From Hevea brasiliensis (lineage: Eukaryota; Streptophyta; Magnoliopsida; Malpighiales; Euphorbiaceae), in contig NC_079507.1 in the NCBI RefSeq assembly GCF_030052815.1, positions 65,737,144 through 65,801,143 of the forward strand: DNA of 64,000 nucleotides. The letters run 5' to 3'. The position numbers and the translations under genes are program-made. Under the pieces are notes generated by a model. The model saw only the letters and a program-made list of their open reading frames with translations. It searched no databases and had not been told where the DNA came from. Position 1 is the first letter of the stretch; each line of letters starts with the position of its first letter. Below, piece after piece: positions 37,740 through 49,567 of the stretch.

Positions 37740-38440
37740 TTACCCATTTTGTAGTACTAACATATGAGTTTCTTGGTCTTGTAGTTTTATCATGCCACAT
37801 CTCATACAAGTTTTGTGGGTGGCAATATACTTTGTTATTTTCTTCCTAATTCAATAAAATAACTTTGCTTATAAGAAAAAAGCGAAGGAAATCACAGTGT
37901 TTATTATTGTTTTGTGTTTGATTAAATCGTTTTGATATTACGCATAGGTTTAGTTTAGCTAGAAAACATGGGATTTTTTTTCCTTATTAATCAAGGTTCA
38001 ATTCCATTAAAATGAGACTTAATTTTGATGTATAAAAGCTGATTTAGAAATACTCTGATTGTAAGCATAAAAAAATATTATTATTATTTTCTATGCCAAT
38101 TTATACATTTGCAGTATTAGGATTATATTAAACTATTAATTTTAATTTAATTATCAAATTCAGCGAACAAGAAACTTATTTAAAGGTGAACTCGATTTAG
38201 GCTTCAACTTAAAATAATAAATATAAATCAAATTTGAACACCATAATGCTTGACACGATTATAATCCCACCTAACTGAAAATAAATAGAAATTGACATAT
38301 AGAAAAAAGTGGAAGCTAATTAATACATACTTGAATATCCTTTACTGGAATAGTATGGTATGGCTTTCCTGTGCTTCTGCGATAAACATGGCTACATATT
38401 AACGTATATATTTTTGGTTAACAAACAAAGCAGCCGTGCT
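37740..38440. other. AT-rich intergenic sequence
   Basis: Between the solo LTR and the first copy of the segmental duplication. No gene or repeat is recognised. Confidence 0.6.
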
Positions 38441-39455
38441 ATATAGTTCTATTTTCATTTTCTTTTTTTGAGCATTTTACTATAGAGTTTGACTAGAAGA
38501 TGATTAGCTTTCAGCCTTCTCTTATCTCCAGAATTCAATATTTAATAATTAGCCACAAATATGGAATAAAACTACAGATCTTATATATGTCATCCTATAC
38601 GATGGCATAGTGCCCCATTTGAAGCTGTAAGCTTTAATAAACAATTCGTCAATTCCATTGCATCACTGAAGGTTTCTCTCTTTGGAAACTTCTTGAAATC
38701 GTGATTGAATCGATCCAAGTGTCCTTTCTTCTTTGTTTAGCAAAATTACTAGCTAACAAAAAAAAAAAAAAAAACAAATGGGTTGGAAGCATTCAGTTCT
38801 ATATATGTTTTATAATTCATAAGTTTTAATTTGTGAATATACATATAAAACATATTCAAAAGACACTCAGAATCAAAGTCTTGAATATTATATCATAAAA
38901 TCACTTCAAATTAAGCCAATCATATGAGTCATATGCAGATAACTAACAACATTAAAAATGATTTCATGGTTTCTGTCTATTAATATTATAAGCTCTAAAA
39001 AAAAATTGATAGATGATTTCTTCATGCATAAGATAACATTTGAGATATATAGTTCGTGAAGCTACTGCACACATCATCATATAATTACAGAATTTAATAA
39101 TGTTTTAGGTAGACTACCAAAATTGTGTACACTATTGAGACAAGCTAGCTTTAGAGTGACTGAATTGTTAGAATATTTCTGCAACAAAAAAATCTCATTA
39201 ATTTAATGCAAATTAAGTGCTTACCGCATTGAGTATAAGATGTGATTTCTTCAATAAATTGTAAGTTTATGCTGAATCTTGTTTAGGAACCTCATTACCA
39301 TAATTAGTATGAGGAATTATGCCTTTACCCAATTCTAAGGCTTAGATATTCTTAGAAAATTCTGGCATTTACCAAACATAATAACATGATGCTGAGAGAG
39401 TATGGTATAGATTTTCTTTTTTCATTACTATTATTCTTTATTATTATTGGTGTTA

Positions 39456-40030
39456 CAGATCTTGTTTTAAGACATAAGATAAATCTTTATTTGATTTGGA
39501 TTCCAAGATTGGTAAATTCTCATATTAAGTTTAATTCTAAACTATTTTAACGTTGCTTAGGTCTAATCGTCAAATTAGACTTTCAAAAAATAAGAATGAT
39601 TACAAAGAGCAAATCCACTTGATTATTAGGGTAATTTGTCAGTTTAGATGCTTCTTTTATATAGCAAGTGGCAAAACAAAAAAAATAATGATTACAAAGA
39701 GAACAAAATCACTTGATTATTAGGGTAATTTGTCAGTTTAGATGCTTCTTTTATATAGCAAGTGGATTATTGAAATTAATTTTCTTTTTTTGGATTCAAG
39801 ATTGGTAATTTCGATTTTCATTATTATTATATTATATTATTATTATTGTTGTGATCTTGTTTTAAGACATAAGATAAATCTTTATTTGATTTGGATTCCA
39901 AGATTGGTAAATTCTCATATTAAGTTTAATCAAATTAGACTTTCAAAAAATAAGAATGATTACAAAGAGCAAATCCACTTGATTATTAGGGTAATTTGTC
40001 AGTTTAGATGCTTCTTTTATATAGCAAGTG
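39456..40030 (+). repeat. Local tandem amplification inside copy A
   Basis: The segment ending GATGCTTCTTTTATATAGCA occurs three times (ends near 39667, 39763 and 40027), and the block starting ATCTTGTTTTAAGACATAAG twice (about 39459 and 39854). Copy B has each once (about 52700-52770 and 52561), so the amplification followed the segmental duplication. Confidence 0.85.
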
Positions 40031-40286
40031 GATTATTGAAATTAATTTACCTGGTATTAAAGTAAATTTTGCAAACATATTATGCTATTTAGAGAATTAT
40101 CTTATGGAAATTGATGTGATCTCGAAAATAATGGGTGAGAAATTAAGGTCAACAAGCAAATGAGGCATAGAGTAGGATTATTCAAGATTCCATTACTCTT
40201 GGTAAGCCACTCATTTGATATATAAGCTTAAAAAATTGATGCAAAGGGTATCAATTATCAAAGGTGGAAATTTCCTATGTCATTAG

Positions 40287-41340
40287 TAGGGGTGAGCATT
40301 CAGTTCAAAACGAACCGAATTGGATCTAACTGTTAAAATCGGATTAATCAAAATCATAAATTTTACAAACTGAACTAAACCGAATAACTAAGAAAACTGA
40401 ACTAAATCGAACCACACTGATTCGATTCCGTTTGGTTCGATTCAGCCAATTTCTCATTCAACGATTCCAATTTCCACATTCAACGTCACAGACATCACAA
40501 ACACAAATACCAATTATACAGATTCAATTTATTCTAAAATTTATAGTTTCAAGAACAAAAAATTTCAACAAATAACAACTATATAGATTTACATTTGCAA
40601 TTTCATAATACAATCAACATAAAAATTGAATCTAAATTAACAAAAAAAAATTTTATACCAAATTTCAATAAACAAACCCTAAACATAACAATTAAAAATT
40701 CAAATCAACAAACCCCAAACATACCCAAAAAATTCATTGAAAAAGAATTAACTTGTGTACAGATTGATGTTCAAAACCCAAAAAAGTAAAATCAAGATTG
40801 TCCTTTGAATACCCAAATCATCAAATTCAAAAGACATTTGCCCTTTTAGGATTTGAGGATGAAGACTGAAGATGAAGCTCATGCATGAAGACCGAATGGT
40901 ATTGTCACGTGGTTATGGTGCTGCATGCGAAGGAGAAGAAGAAGAAGAAGAAAGAAGTATGAGATGGTCGCATGGCTTGGTGATGGTGATGGTGATGGCG
41001 TGAGAAGAAGAAGAAAGAAGAAGGTGATAGTGACTGTGTTGTGATTTACGGAAAGAAGAAAGGTAGAGGCGGCTGGAATGGGAAAGAAGGAAAAGAGGTT
41101 GATTAGGGTTTATTAAACTATTATATATAGACTGCCCCAAACGCGACATTTTAAGGAGAAGAAAAAAAATTGATTCGGTTCTATTTTTGTAAATTTTTCA
41201 CTCCAATAATTGAACTGAACCAAAAAATAAAAAATATTTAAAACTTAAAATCGAACCTAACCATCTAAATTAAAAATTGAATCGATTGAACCAAATTGAC
41301 TAGATTCGATTCGATTTGAACCAAATATTACATAGCCCTA
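40287..41340. mobile_element. Non-autonomous hAT-type element with 8-bp TSD
   Basis: 1054 bp, starting TAGGGGTGAGCATTCAG and ending ACATAGCCCTA. Its outermost bases (TAGGG and CCCTA) are inverted, and the subterminal regions on both sides are rich in AACCGAA/TTCGATT-type motifs. It is flanked by the perfect 8-bp repeat GTCATTAG (40279-40286 and 41341-41348), the hAT signature. The paralogous segment at 53021-53028 contains a single GTCATTAG and no insert, a natural empty site. No transposase frame; the open frame at 40913-41149 on the minus strand is Ser/His-rich and not recognised. Confidence 0.93.
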
Positions 41341-41474
41341 GTCATTAGAAAGGGAAATAAACAAATAAAATAAAAATGATTGCATCATTATTCACGACAA
41401 AACCTTAGAGTATATATCTGTTAATGATATAAATATTATTTGACAAAACACCCTTGTGTTATTGGTAGTCACTT

Positions 41475-42883
41475 AATATGGGCATATGTTGGCTCTGACT
41501 AGTTATACATGAAGATATGTGTTAGTTAAAATAGGATCCGTTATCCTAAGTAAATAGGGATAAAATCCTATATTTATTTAATTGTTCTTAATAAATTCAA
41601 GTTCTTGGCTAAGACAGATAAATTCAGTCAGAAAAGAGTTTTTGACAGGATAGTCTTATTAATCAAGAATTGGAATTAAAAGAAGGAAATATGATTCTAA
41701 GTATAAGAGTTTGACATGAAACCATGAAGCTAGCTGGAATCAGGATTTGGTAACTAAGAAATTTTAGTACATGGTACATATGATCAAGGTTCATGAATTA
41801 GAAAATTAATTCAGAACTAATTGGGCAGTCATAGCAAATTATATTAGATGTCAACTATAACTTATGAGAATTCAAATGAAAAGAGAATTTCATTTGAGTC
41901 TGGAATGGTTCCAATAAAATTAAGAAGTTAATATTATTCTCATTACCAATTAGTAATGAACCTAGTAAGTCACATACATAAGAGCAACATAATCAAAGTA
42001 ATAATTAATTAAATTAATTAATTGAATTAATAAATTTATTTTACAATTAGATTGCAAAGTTACTAGCATGACTTGAAACTAAATTTATTTATGGAAGTAT
42101 TCAAGTTAATATTTAAAGTATTAAATATAAACTTGATTAAATTTGCCATGAAGGTAGAAAATCAAAAATTGATTTGTTTGACTTTTCAAAGTTTGAAATT
42201 TTGACTTGGTCAAATGCTTATATGACAAAGGTTGACTTGGTCATAAATGGGAGGAAAATTTAATTAATTAAGGGTTAATTAATTAAATTAATTGGTATTT
42301 AGAATATTAATTAAACAAGTTTAATTATCTTAATTAAAATTAAGAGCTTGACATGTGGACCAATGAGAATTAGAAAACTAAATTGTTTAGTCAATCAAAG
42401 TTGTCATATTAATTTTAATTACGAAAATTAAAGCATAAATATAAAAAGAGAAGGAGACAAAGTTGTCATATTCCTCCTTCATTAGGTCGAATTCCTTCCT
42501 CCATCGAAGAGGAGTTTCTATCTTCTTCCTAGCCAAATTCAAGATATTTAAGTGTTAAATACTTGAATTAAAAGCTTGAGAAAAGGTTTCTCATCACTTC
42601 CATAATCAAGAAAGAACTCCTCCTTCTTCCATTCTCTATTTGGCTGAATCATAGGAGAGGAGATTCAAGGAGCTTTACTTGGAGCAAGGTATCTTGATCA
42701 AGGGGCTTGTGTGGACAAGCTAGAGAGCAAACATTTGGGGGCTTCACTACCCAGATTAGGTGGTTAAAATGTGATTCTGCCTCTATTGGGTGGGTTTTTC
42801 TCCAAAACCCTAACTTGATAAATTTGAGAATTTTTTTTCCTTATGGCAAATTGAATATGTTAGCAATTGATTAGGACCTAAAT
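41475..42883 (+). other. Unidentified LTR-like sequence split by the non-autonomous element
   Basis: It lies between duplication copy A and the element at 42884-51414 and continues at 51415-51551. It is missing between the homologous flanks of the duplication. A TATA-like TATAAAAAG (42440-42448) followed by a CT-rich leader resembles an LTR promoter region, but ends, TSD and PBS were not found. Confidence 0.4.
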
Positions 42884-43561
42884 TGTCATGAACCAACCTA
42901 TGGGTCAGACTAGCACTAGGACTTGGGCTAGCCTAAAGCCCCCGAAGCCTATAGTAAGCCTAACTATTCCTTAACCTAATCCTAAGGCCTATATTGAGCC
43001 CAATTTCAAGAAATCAACTAGAAAAAATACGACCATAACATAGATCACCTAACAGGGAGTTTTTGACTCACCCGACCTGTAAACACAATATATATCAATT
43101 TAGGGAGCTCAGCTCACCCTCCACATACTCATCATGTCATAAAATCAAATGAGAGCTCAGCTCTCTCATTCAATCCAATCATACATGCATTTAATAGATT
43201 TACAGATCTAATATAGTATTATATTACAGACCCAAATCAAATAAGATACTTCTAACACATGCGGAGTTCTAGAATTTAGTAAAGTTTTACAAAACATAAT
43301 AGATATTACTAAATGACCTGCGAATAAGAGAGGCAGGTTAGAACTCAACAAGAAATCTCCTGTATCCTGGAAAAATAAGGTGAACAGGAGTGAGCGCTCG
43401 ACTCAGAGAGTAAAATACTGATTTTAAGTATAATTTTTATAGCTATCTAAGGCTAGTGCACCCTAAAGGATGGAATGCAACACCTTCAAAGATTTCATAC
43501 AAGTCACATCACAGACAACAAGAAGGTAATTTGAAGCACTCACACACCCATATATTATTCA

Positions 43562-43616
<55 letters not shown>

Positions 43617-44746
43617 CTGATCCCCTAAACAGCTCTCTTAAATCTAACCTCTGCCAATGAGTATATCTCAAGCTAGACTTTCTCTTAATAGTCCAAATGC
43701 GGGAGCCAATGAGATCAACTCAAGCCGTGCTTACCCGATCTTAACCACAATAGGATTGGGTCCCCGCAAGTCAAGCTCCAGCCGCATCTATCCGTCCAGT
43801 CCATATTCAATATCACACACCACATGCATGCCAACACACGCACACTGCTCCAAATTACTATAAAACAACATCCATAATATTTTATCAAATAAAGATACAA
43901 TATAAAATGCGCCTAGTATTTAACTACATAAATATATATTTATAAGTGATGCATGGGCATACCCGAATATATAATAATATTGAAATTATAGTTAAAATCA
44001 ATATTTTACTCACAGATGTAAATCGAGGTCAATGTGGTGGCTGGGTGGAGAAGGAAGATTCTCCCGACTCACCTGACAATTACATTACATTTATTTAATA
44101 TAATTGACTCAATATAAGTTTAAAAAGAACCAAAGACATCCTAAGTTGTGCCGAAAATCCGACAGAGTTCCACCTATACCTAGGACCTACCCAACCTGCA
44201 AAAAGGCTCAAAAATACACTTCTATATCCATAAAGTCATACAACCATATCTCAATCACATCAAATGGCCCATCCAAACAGTCAACAATCACAATTTTAAA
44301 AAATTATAATTTAGTCCCTATAATTAGTCCTTTTTGCAAAAACTACCAAAATGAGCTCTAAAAATTCTAAAATTTTTCCTCGCGGTCCTTAGCAATATTA
44401 CTAAGCTAATACAAAAGGAATTATAATTTTTTAACTATTTATGAATATTTTATGAAATTTTATTCTAAACCTAGCATTATAAAATTGAAGAAACTTGGAG
44501 TTTGGATTTACCCATGCCAATTATGACGCTTGGAATCCGTTAGAAAATGGTGGGATAGCCTATAACTTTGACCTGGTTTCGAAGTGATTCAGGTAGCTTA
44601 TCTGCTAAGCCCAAAATTATAAATCTGGGCGATGATCGAATTGCCATGAAATGAATGTACCTACACAAAGCCCACAACACCAAGGGTTAGACTAAAATAT
44701 TTATATTTACATATAAAATAATTATTTGAAAATTATGGGTGTTACA
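42884..44746 (-). repeat. 3' LTR of the LARD-like element
   Basis: 1863 bp, opening TGTCATGAACCAACC and ending GGGTGTTACA on the plus strand. It contains a (TA)n tract (43566-43611) that is only a few units long in the partner LTR. Confidence 0.88.
43566..43611. repeat. (TA)n tract inside one LTR
   Basis: About 46 bp. The matching site in the partner LTR (about 50247-50260) reads only ATATGTATATATGG. Confidence 0.93.
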
Positions 44747-44822
44747 TTCTCCCCTCCTTATAGAAAATTCGTTCTTGAATTTTATATAAGACAGAATAAA
44801 GAATTACAAGATTACACAGTGG

Positions 44823-45290
44823 ACAAGTATGGGTACTTGTTGCGCATTTCCTGCTCTGACTCCTAGGTACACTCTTCTACCGATTGGCTCCTCCACAAAA
44901 CTTTAACCATAGGGATCTGTTTTGACCATAGCTGCCTCATCTAAAAGTCCACTATGGCTATTGGCTACTCTTCGAATGTTAGGTTTTTCTTCAACTCCAC
45001 TGTATCGGGTTGTAACACATGGGAAGGATCAAGTATGTACTTCCTAAGCATGGAAATGTGGAATACTGGGTGGACCTGAGAAAGGCTTGGTGGTAACTCC
45101 AATTGGTCAGCAACTATTCAAACTTTATCAATGACCTCAAAAGGTCCTATGTATCTAGGTGGCAGCTTGCCTTCCTTCCCAAACCTCATGACTCCTTTCA
45201 TTAGGGAGACCTTTAGGAATACATAATCATCCACTGCAAACTTTACATCCTTTCGCCTAGGATTCGTATAGCTCTTTTGCTTGCTGTAGT
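44823..45290 (-). pseudogene. pol: Integrase C-terminus and chromodomain remnant
   Basis: Read on the minus strand this matches the last ~150 codons of the chromovirus pol, including [31 protein letters not shown] and [11 protein letters not shown]. At least four in-frame stops interrupt it, including one in the chromodomain where a conserved tryptophan is expected. Homology ends abruptly near 45290. This is the only recognisable coding remnant of the 8.5-kb element. Confidence 0.88.
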
Positions 45291-48200
45291 ATCCTAGTTA
45301 TCATCGTCATTTCACAGCGAAACTCATACCTCAAACCACCCCTTAATCTTTTTCTGACATTTTCAGTACTCACTATACCTCCACTGTGTTTGACTTGATA
45401 TCTCATAACTTCCATCAGCTTTGGTGCTTACCTCTCCGTCATTGTGCCCTAGCGTATCTCTTAGTGACTTCAGTCCCCATACCTCTGTTTCAACAATCTC
45501 TACTTCCTACAGACATGACTTATATTCTTTATTCTATAGTATTGTATGAGATGCTTTCCCGTAGCACCTATCATAGGTATCTTGTTTGATATCTTTACTT
45601 GTCCTATGGCTCCATTGGTCAACACCTATGCATCTTCTCATTCCGATGATACTTCGAATTCCCAATTTACTTGTGTAATTACTAAGGTTCTCAAATCAAC
45701 CCCTGTCCATCTTATGTAACTAGTTATGTAGAGCTTTATCCAAGTGTTGAGCGTTTATATTCTATCTATTGATAGTAAAAAGTGGGCTGGGCCTCTTCTC
45801 TAATTTAACAAAAGTCTACGTATTCCTAAGCCATCCAGTCAAAACAACTTATCATATCCTAATCCTTTTCTGAAAAGAGAGTTACTTACCTTCTGCTTGA
45901 AATTTCTTAATATTTGACGTGCTTCCTGACGCATTGGTACTTAAATTGAGGCTCCATTATTCTTTTATCTTACCATTTCACCATAATTTGTTTTAAACAT
46001 CCCTTAGTGTGTCCCTAGCGTACTTATTCCTTTTTATTCTCATCATCGTAACCAACTCTACTGAGCTTTTCACCTATCCTTTGGATCTTATCTTTTTCTT
46101 TTTTTTTTCTTTTTTTTTTTCTATTTCTGCTAGTGCTGATATCTTTCCAACTTATTGTACTTATTCTTTAACCTTTGTCCTCTCTCACCCTTATGCCTTT
46201 CCTTTAAGGATATCCATCCCAACAACTACTTTGACTTTCTTTTTATCTCTTAGTCCTATCTTGATTACTAGTTCCATTACTTTTGGGATTCTAACCTTAC
46301 GATTGGCTTCTATTAGTACATCTTTCACATTATGTAACACTTGTAATTGACCCTAGAAAATTCTTTTTGTGCCTTCTTTCCTAACTTAACTATTAGAACA
46401 TTATCATTCCCTACTATCCTTTATAGGAAATTGCTCATCATAGTTAGATAGGAGCCCTTAAAACTAAAAGTTGCAGCTGAACTAACATGATTGTGGGAAA
46501 TGTGTGCTAGGCTATAATTTCGGTCAAGATATTTCACGTGTTTATTCTCCTTAATACAACCACACATACTGCCCACGACTCTTTAGACTTCAACCTTAAA
46601 GTTACCCATCAGTAACAATTTCATCCACTAAAACTTATTCACAACTAGCTCTTCCTCTAGCTTATAGTTCAGAAGGTTGCGAGCCCTGGTGACTAACTCG
46701 ATTTAATTCCTGTCACTACTCTGATTGTCCTTTCATACATAACATCAGGTACACGCTTATCATCATTTTCTTTTTAAGAAGAATGTGTACAGACTGGTGC
46801 CTATCAGGTTCTTAAATACTAGGTCATCACAACATTATTTCCCTTGCTTATGTAGACTTTTGGAGCCACATGTACGATCTAAACTTGAAGAGAAGGAGAA
46901 ATCTCCTCCTATTGACATCAACACACTATTCATGTCTCTTGGCCTTCTCCCTGAAATTTCATCATCTCTATATAAGATATCAACTACAGTAATCCTTCTA
47001 TTGTACCACTGATTTGCCTAATATATCATCTTAAGATTTTCTATCTCCCCTTGTACTCCATTTCTACCTTTTTATGCCTACCTTAACTCTTTTGCATCCC
47101 TATATTTTACTATATTCAAGAAGATACCTCTCACTAATAAACTCTTTCAAAATGGATTCCAATCATGCTTACTGTCATAACTCTTATTCTTGTACTTCTC
47201 AGTGACCTATGACTGTCACTCATACATATCTCTTTCTACTCTATCTCTTTTTGTCATTCTGTCACTCATTTTCATTCATGTTTTCTTATAAAGTGATCCT
47301 ATTGGTCATACTAAAAATGCTTAACTAATCCTTGATCGCAGACCCCATAATTGCTATCTCACCACCTCTACTCAGGTTCTGAGCCTATGTGCTATTTTCC
47401 ACCATCCTTTTTGTTCGTCATGCCTATTTGAACAGTTAGGTTTACTTTTATTTAAATTACTACTTATTAATTCACTCCTTTGCCTGATAGGACAGTTTAA
47501 GATACCATTGCACATCTTATAAATTTTACTTGCTCTGGTTGCATTCCTCAACTAACTTTCCTAATACTATTAGAAGTCTAAATGGACTTATCCCATTGCT
47601 ACCTACTCCATCTTGGAAATAGGAATGGACGGAGTTTGATCTATATCCTGTAACTCTAAACCCTATGTTTTGGCTCCTGACACTGCTCGAACTATGACCT
47701 ACTCTAAGTTCTACACTTTTGGATTCTATATCATGACAGTTATACTCACTCATGTACCCTCGTTCTAGGTTTTCTAATATTACTTTTTAGTTCATCCTAT
47801 TTACCTTGCTCAGGATGACACTTTATATAACTTATATCACACTTTGATCTTCCTGGCCTTGTCCTATTTTTGGCTATTTGGTTTGCTCTTTAATTCATCT
47901 CTTTTATCTTACCCAAAGTAGAACTTAACTATTTTATTCTTTAGTGCTACTCTCTTTCTTTATCTGACTATCATGTGAGGAACTTATATCCCTTCACTGT
48001 CTCTATCAAGTTATTAACACCTTGATGTTACTCAAAATTGGTGCTTTAATCACTCTGGTTGATACTTCCACTGTCATTCGAATTTCTCTCCTGTTGCATC
48101 TAAAACCAACTATCCAAATTTTTATTTCTATATTTCCTTTTATCTACTGATATTTTATGACTTATTTTCGCTGACTTGCAGTCATTGTCCTTTCCTCTGT

Positions 48201-49551
48201 TTAACTCTAAACTACTCTCTAATACCTTAAGGAGGGAATTTACAGTATCCTTTTTTTTTTCCCTTACTACTTTAAAGCTTTGCATCCATCATGATCCGAT
48301 CTCTTATGATCTTTACAACGAAAATTGTACTCTCCCTAAAGGGATACCGAAGCCACCATTTCCTATCACACTACAGTCCCATTTAGGACATCATTCCATA
48401 GATCATTATATTAGTAGTACTCTTCTGTCTCTCCTCAGAAAATATTACCATACTCTACAGTATAACTGACTGCAAGAGAGTTACTACCTCAACCCCATTA
48501 CCACAACTATATAAAGCTGTCTACTCTCTTTTTATATTGTCAACCTTCTTAGAATGTCATTTCGCAGGCTACAAATATTATTCATAAACTCCAATCTCCT
48601 TTAGGGAGTAGAGTCGTACTTACGCTCCAATGTCACACGAAAGAGGTGCTATCTTCATTAAACTTTAGGCAATACGTCCACTGTAATGCCAACACTGCCA
48701 ACGATCTCATGCCGGAGATTAGATGATCCCACCAAGTAGGTGTCACCATTACACTACAATCATGTTAAAAACCTCTAGTCTTGTGCCACTTATGCTCTAA
48801 CTCTGCGCTCAAAGTAGGATAACTGAGTCACTGACTTTAGTTATCACCCAACTGCGACCTTTGGTGTTCAATCTCTAGGGTCTTAAACCCTGACTAGGAG
48901 TTTTCCTAACTCCTATACAAAAATAAAACTCTATCTTGACATAACTGTACTAAAACAGAGGTTGTTTACAAACACCCTAATCATGGTGCACCACGAGGAA
49001 GCACGTAGCTTTACACAATAATCTCATGTTAGTACTGTAATCTGCAGCTTATAGCACAAACATCGAGAATATTATATAGTTACTACGGTACGTCCCATAT
49101 ACCAGAATTCTCGATCTTCTTATCTCTCTTGAACTCATTAATACTATACACTTACTCTAACTAGGCTATCCACTGATGACTGTTAGCAGTGGTACCCTCA
49201 CTCCCATCTAGGGCAACTATGCTGTCATAACTCACCTTTAAATACTAGTACCTTGCACTAGATAGGCACATCATTAGCTTTATACTAACAAAAACATAGC
49301 ATTTTTTTTGGAGTACGTATTCCCATGGCAGACCTCAACACGTCTGCTAACTCTACTTCACATCTCTATGTACTCCACGAAAAATCAAGACACTAACTGA
49401 AGTACTCTTATATTACCCAAGGTATAACACAGAAGCTAGAAACAAGGAGTTATAGAAGAAGATGAAATAGGATTCTATACTCCGCATGTGAACTCCTAAC
49501 CAAACTCTTCTTAACCCTTAGATATGTACTTCCCATGAATCTGGAGCCTAA
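45291..49551 (-). other. Non-coding interior of the LARD-like element
   Basis: About 4.26 kb with C+T bias on the plus strand (purine-rich in the element sense). No gag or RT motif was recognised. The segment just after the primer site (about 49470-49551) is alignable by eye with the leader of the chromovirus after its own primer site, supporting common descent. Confidence 0.7.
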
Positions 49552-49563
49552 GCTCCGATACCA
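49552..49563 (-). other. Primer binding site of the LARD-like element
   Basis: The complement reads TGGTATCGGAGC, one base different from the chromovirus primer site, and lies four bases from the LTR as in the full-length element. Confidence 0.85.
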
Positions 49564-49567
49564 TAAT

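Larger units (their letters stand above)
38441..41474 (+). repeat. Segmental duplication, copy A
   Basis: Near-identical by eye to 51552-53149, same orientation, from TATAGTTCTATTTTC to GTCACTTAA. Copy A is longer for two reasons: a 1054-bp hAT-type insertion (40287-41340) and a local amplification at about 39456-40030. Neither end looks like a transposon terminus. No gene is recognised in either copy. Confidence 0.9.

Noticed and set aside
39742..40065. 107-aa frame in duplication copy A
   Set aside because: It exists only because of local tandem amplification; copy B has no counterpart.
46009..46350. 113-aa hydrophobic frame
   Set aside because: It lies inside the LARD-like element, antisense to it, in CT-rich sequence that gives Phe/Leu/Ser by composition.
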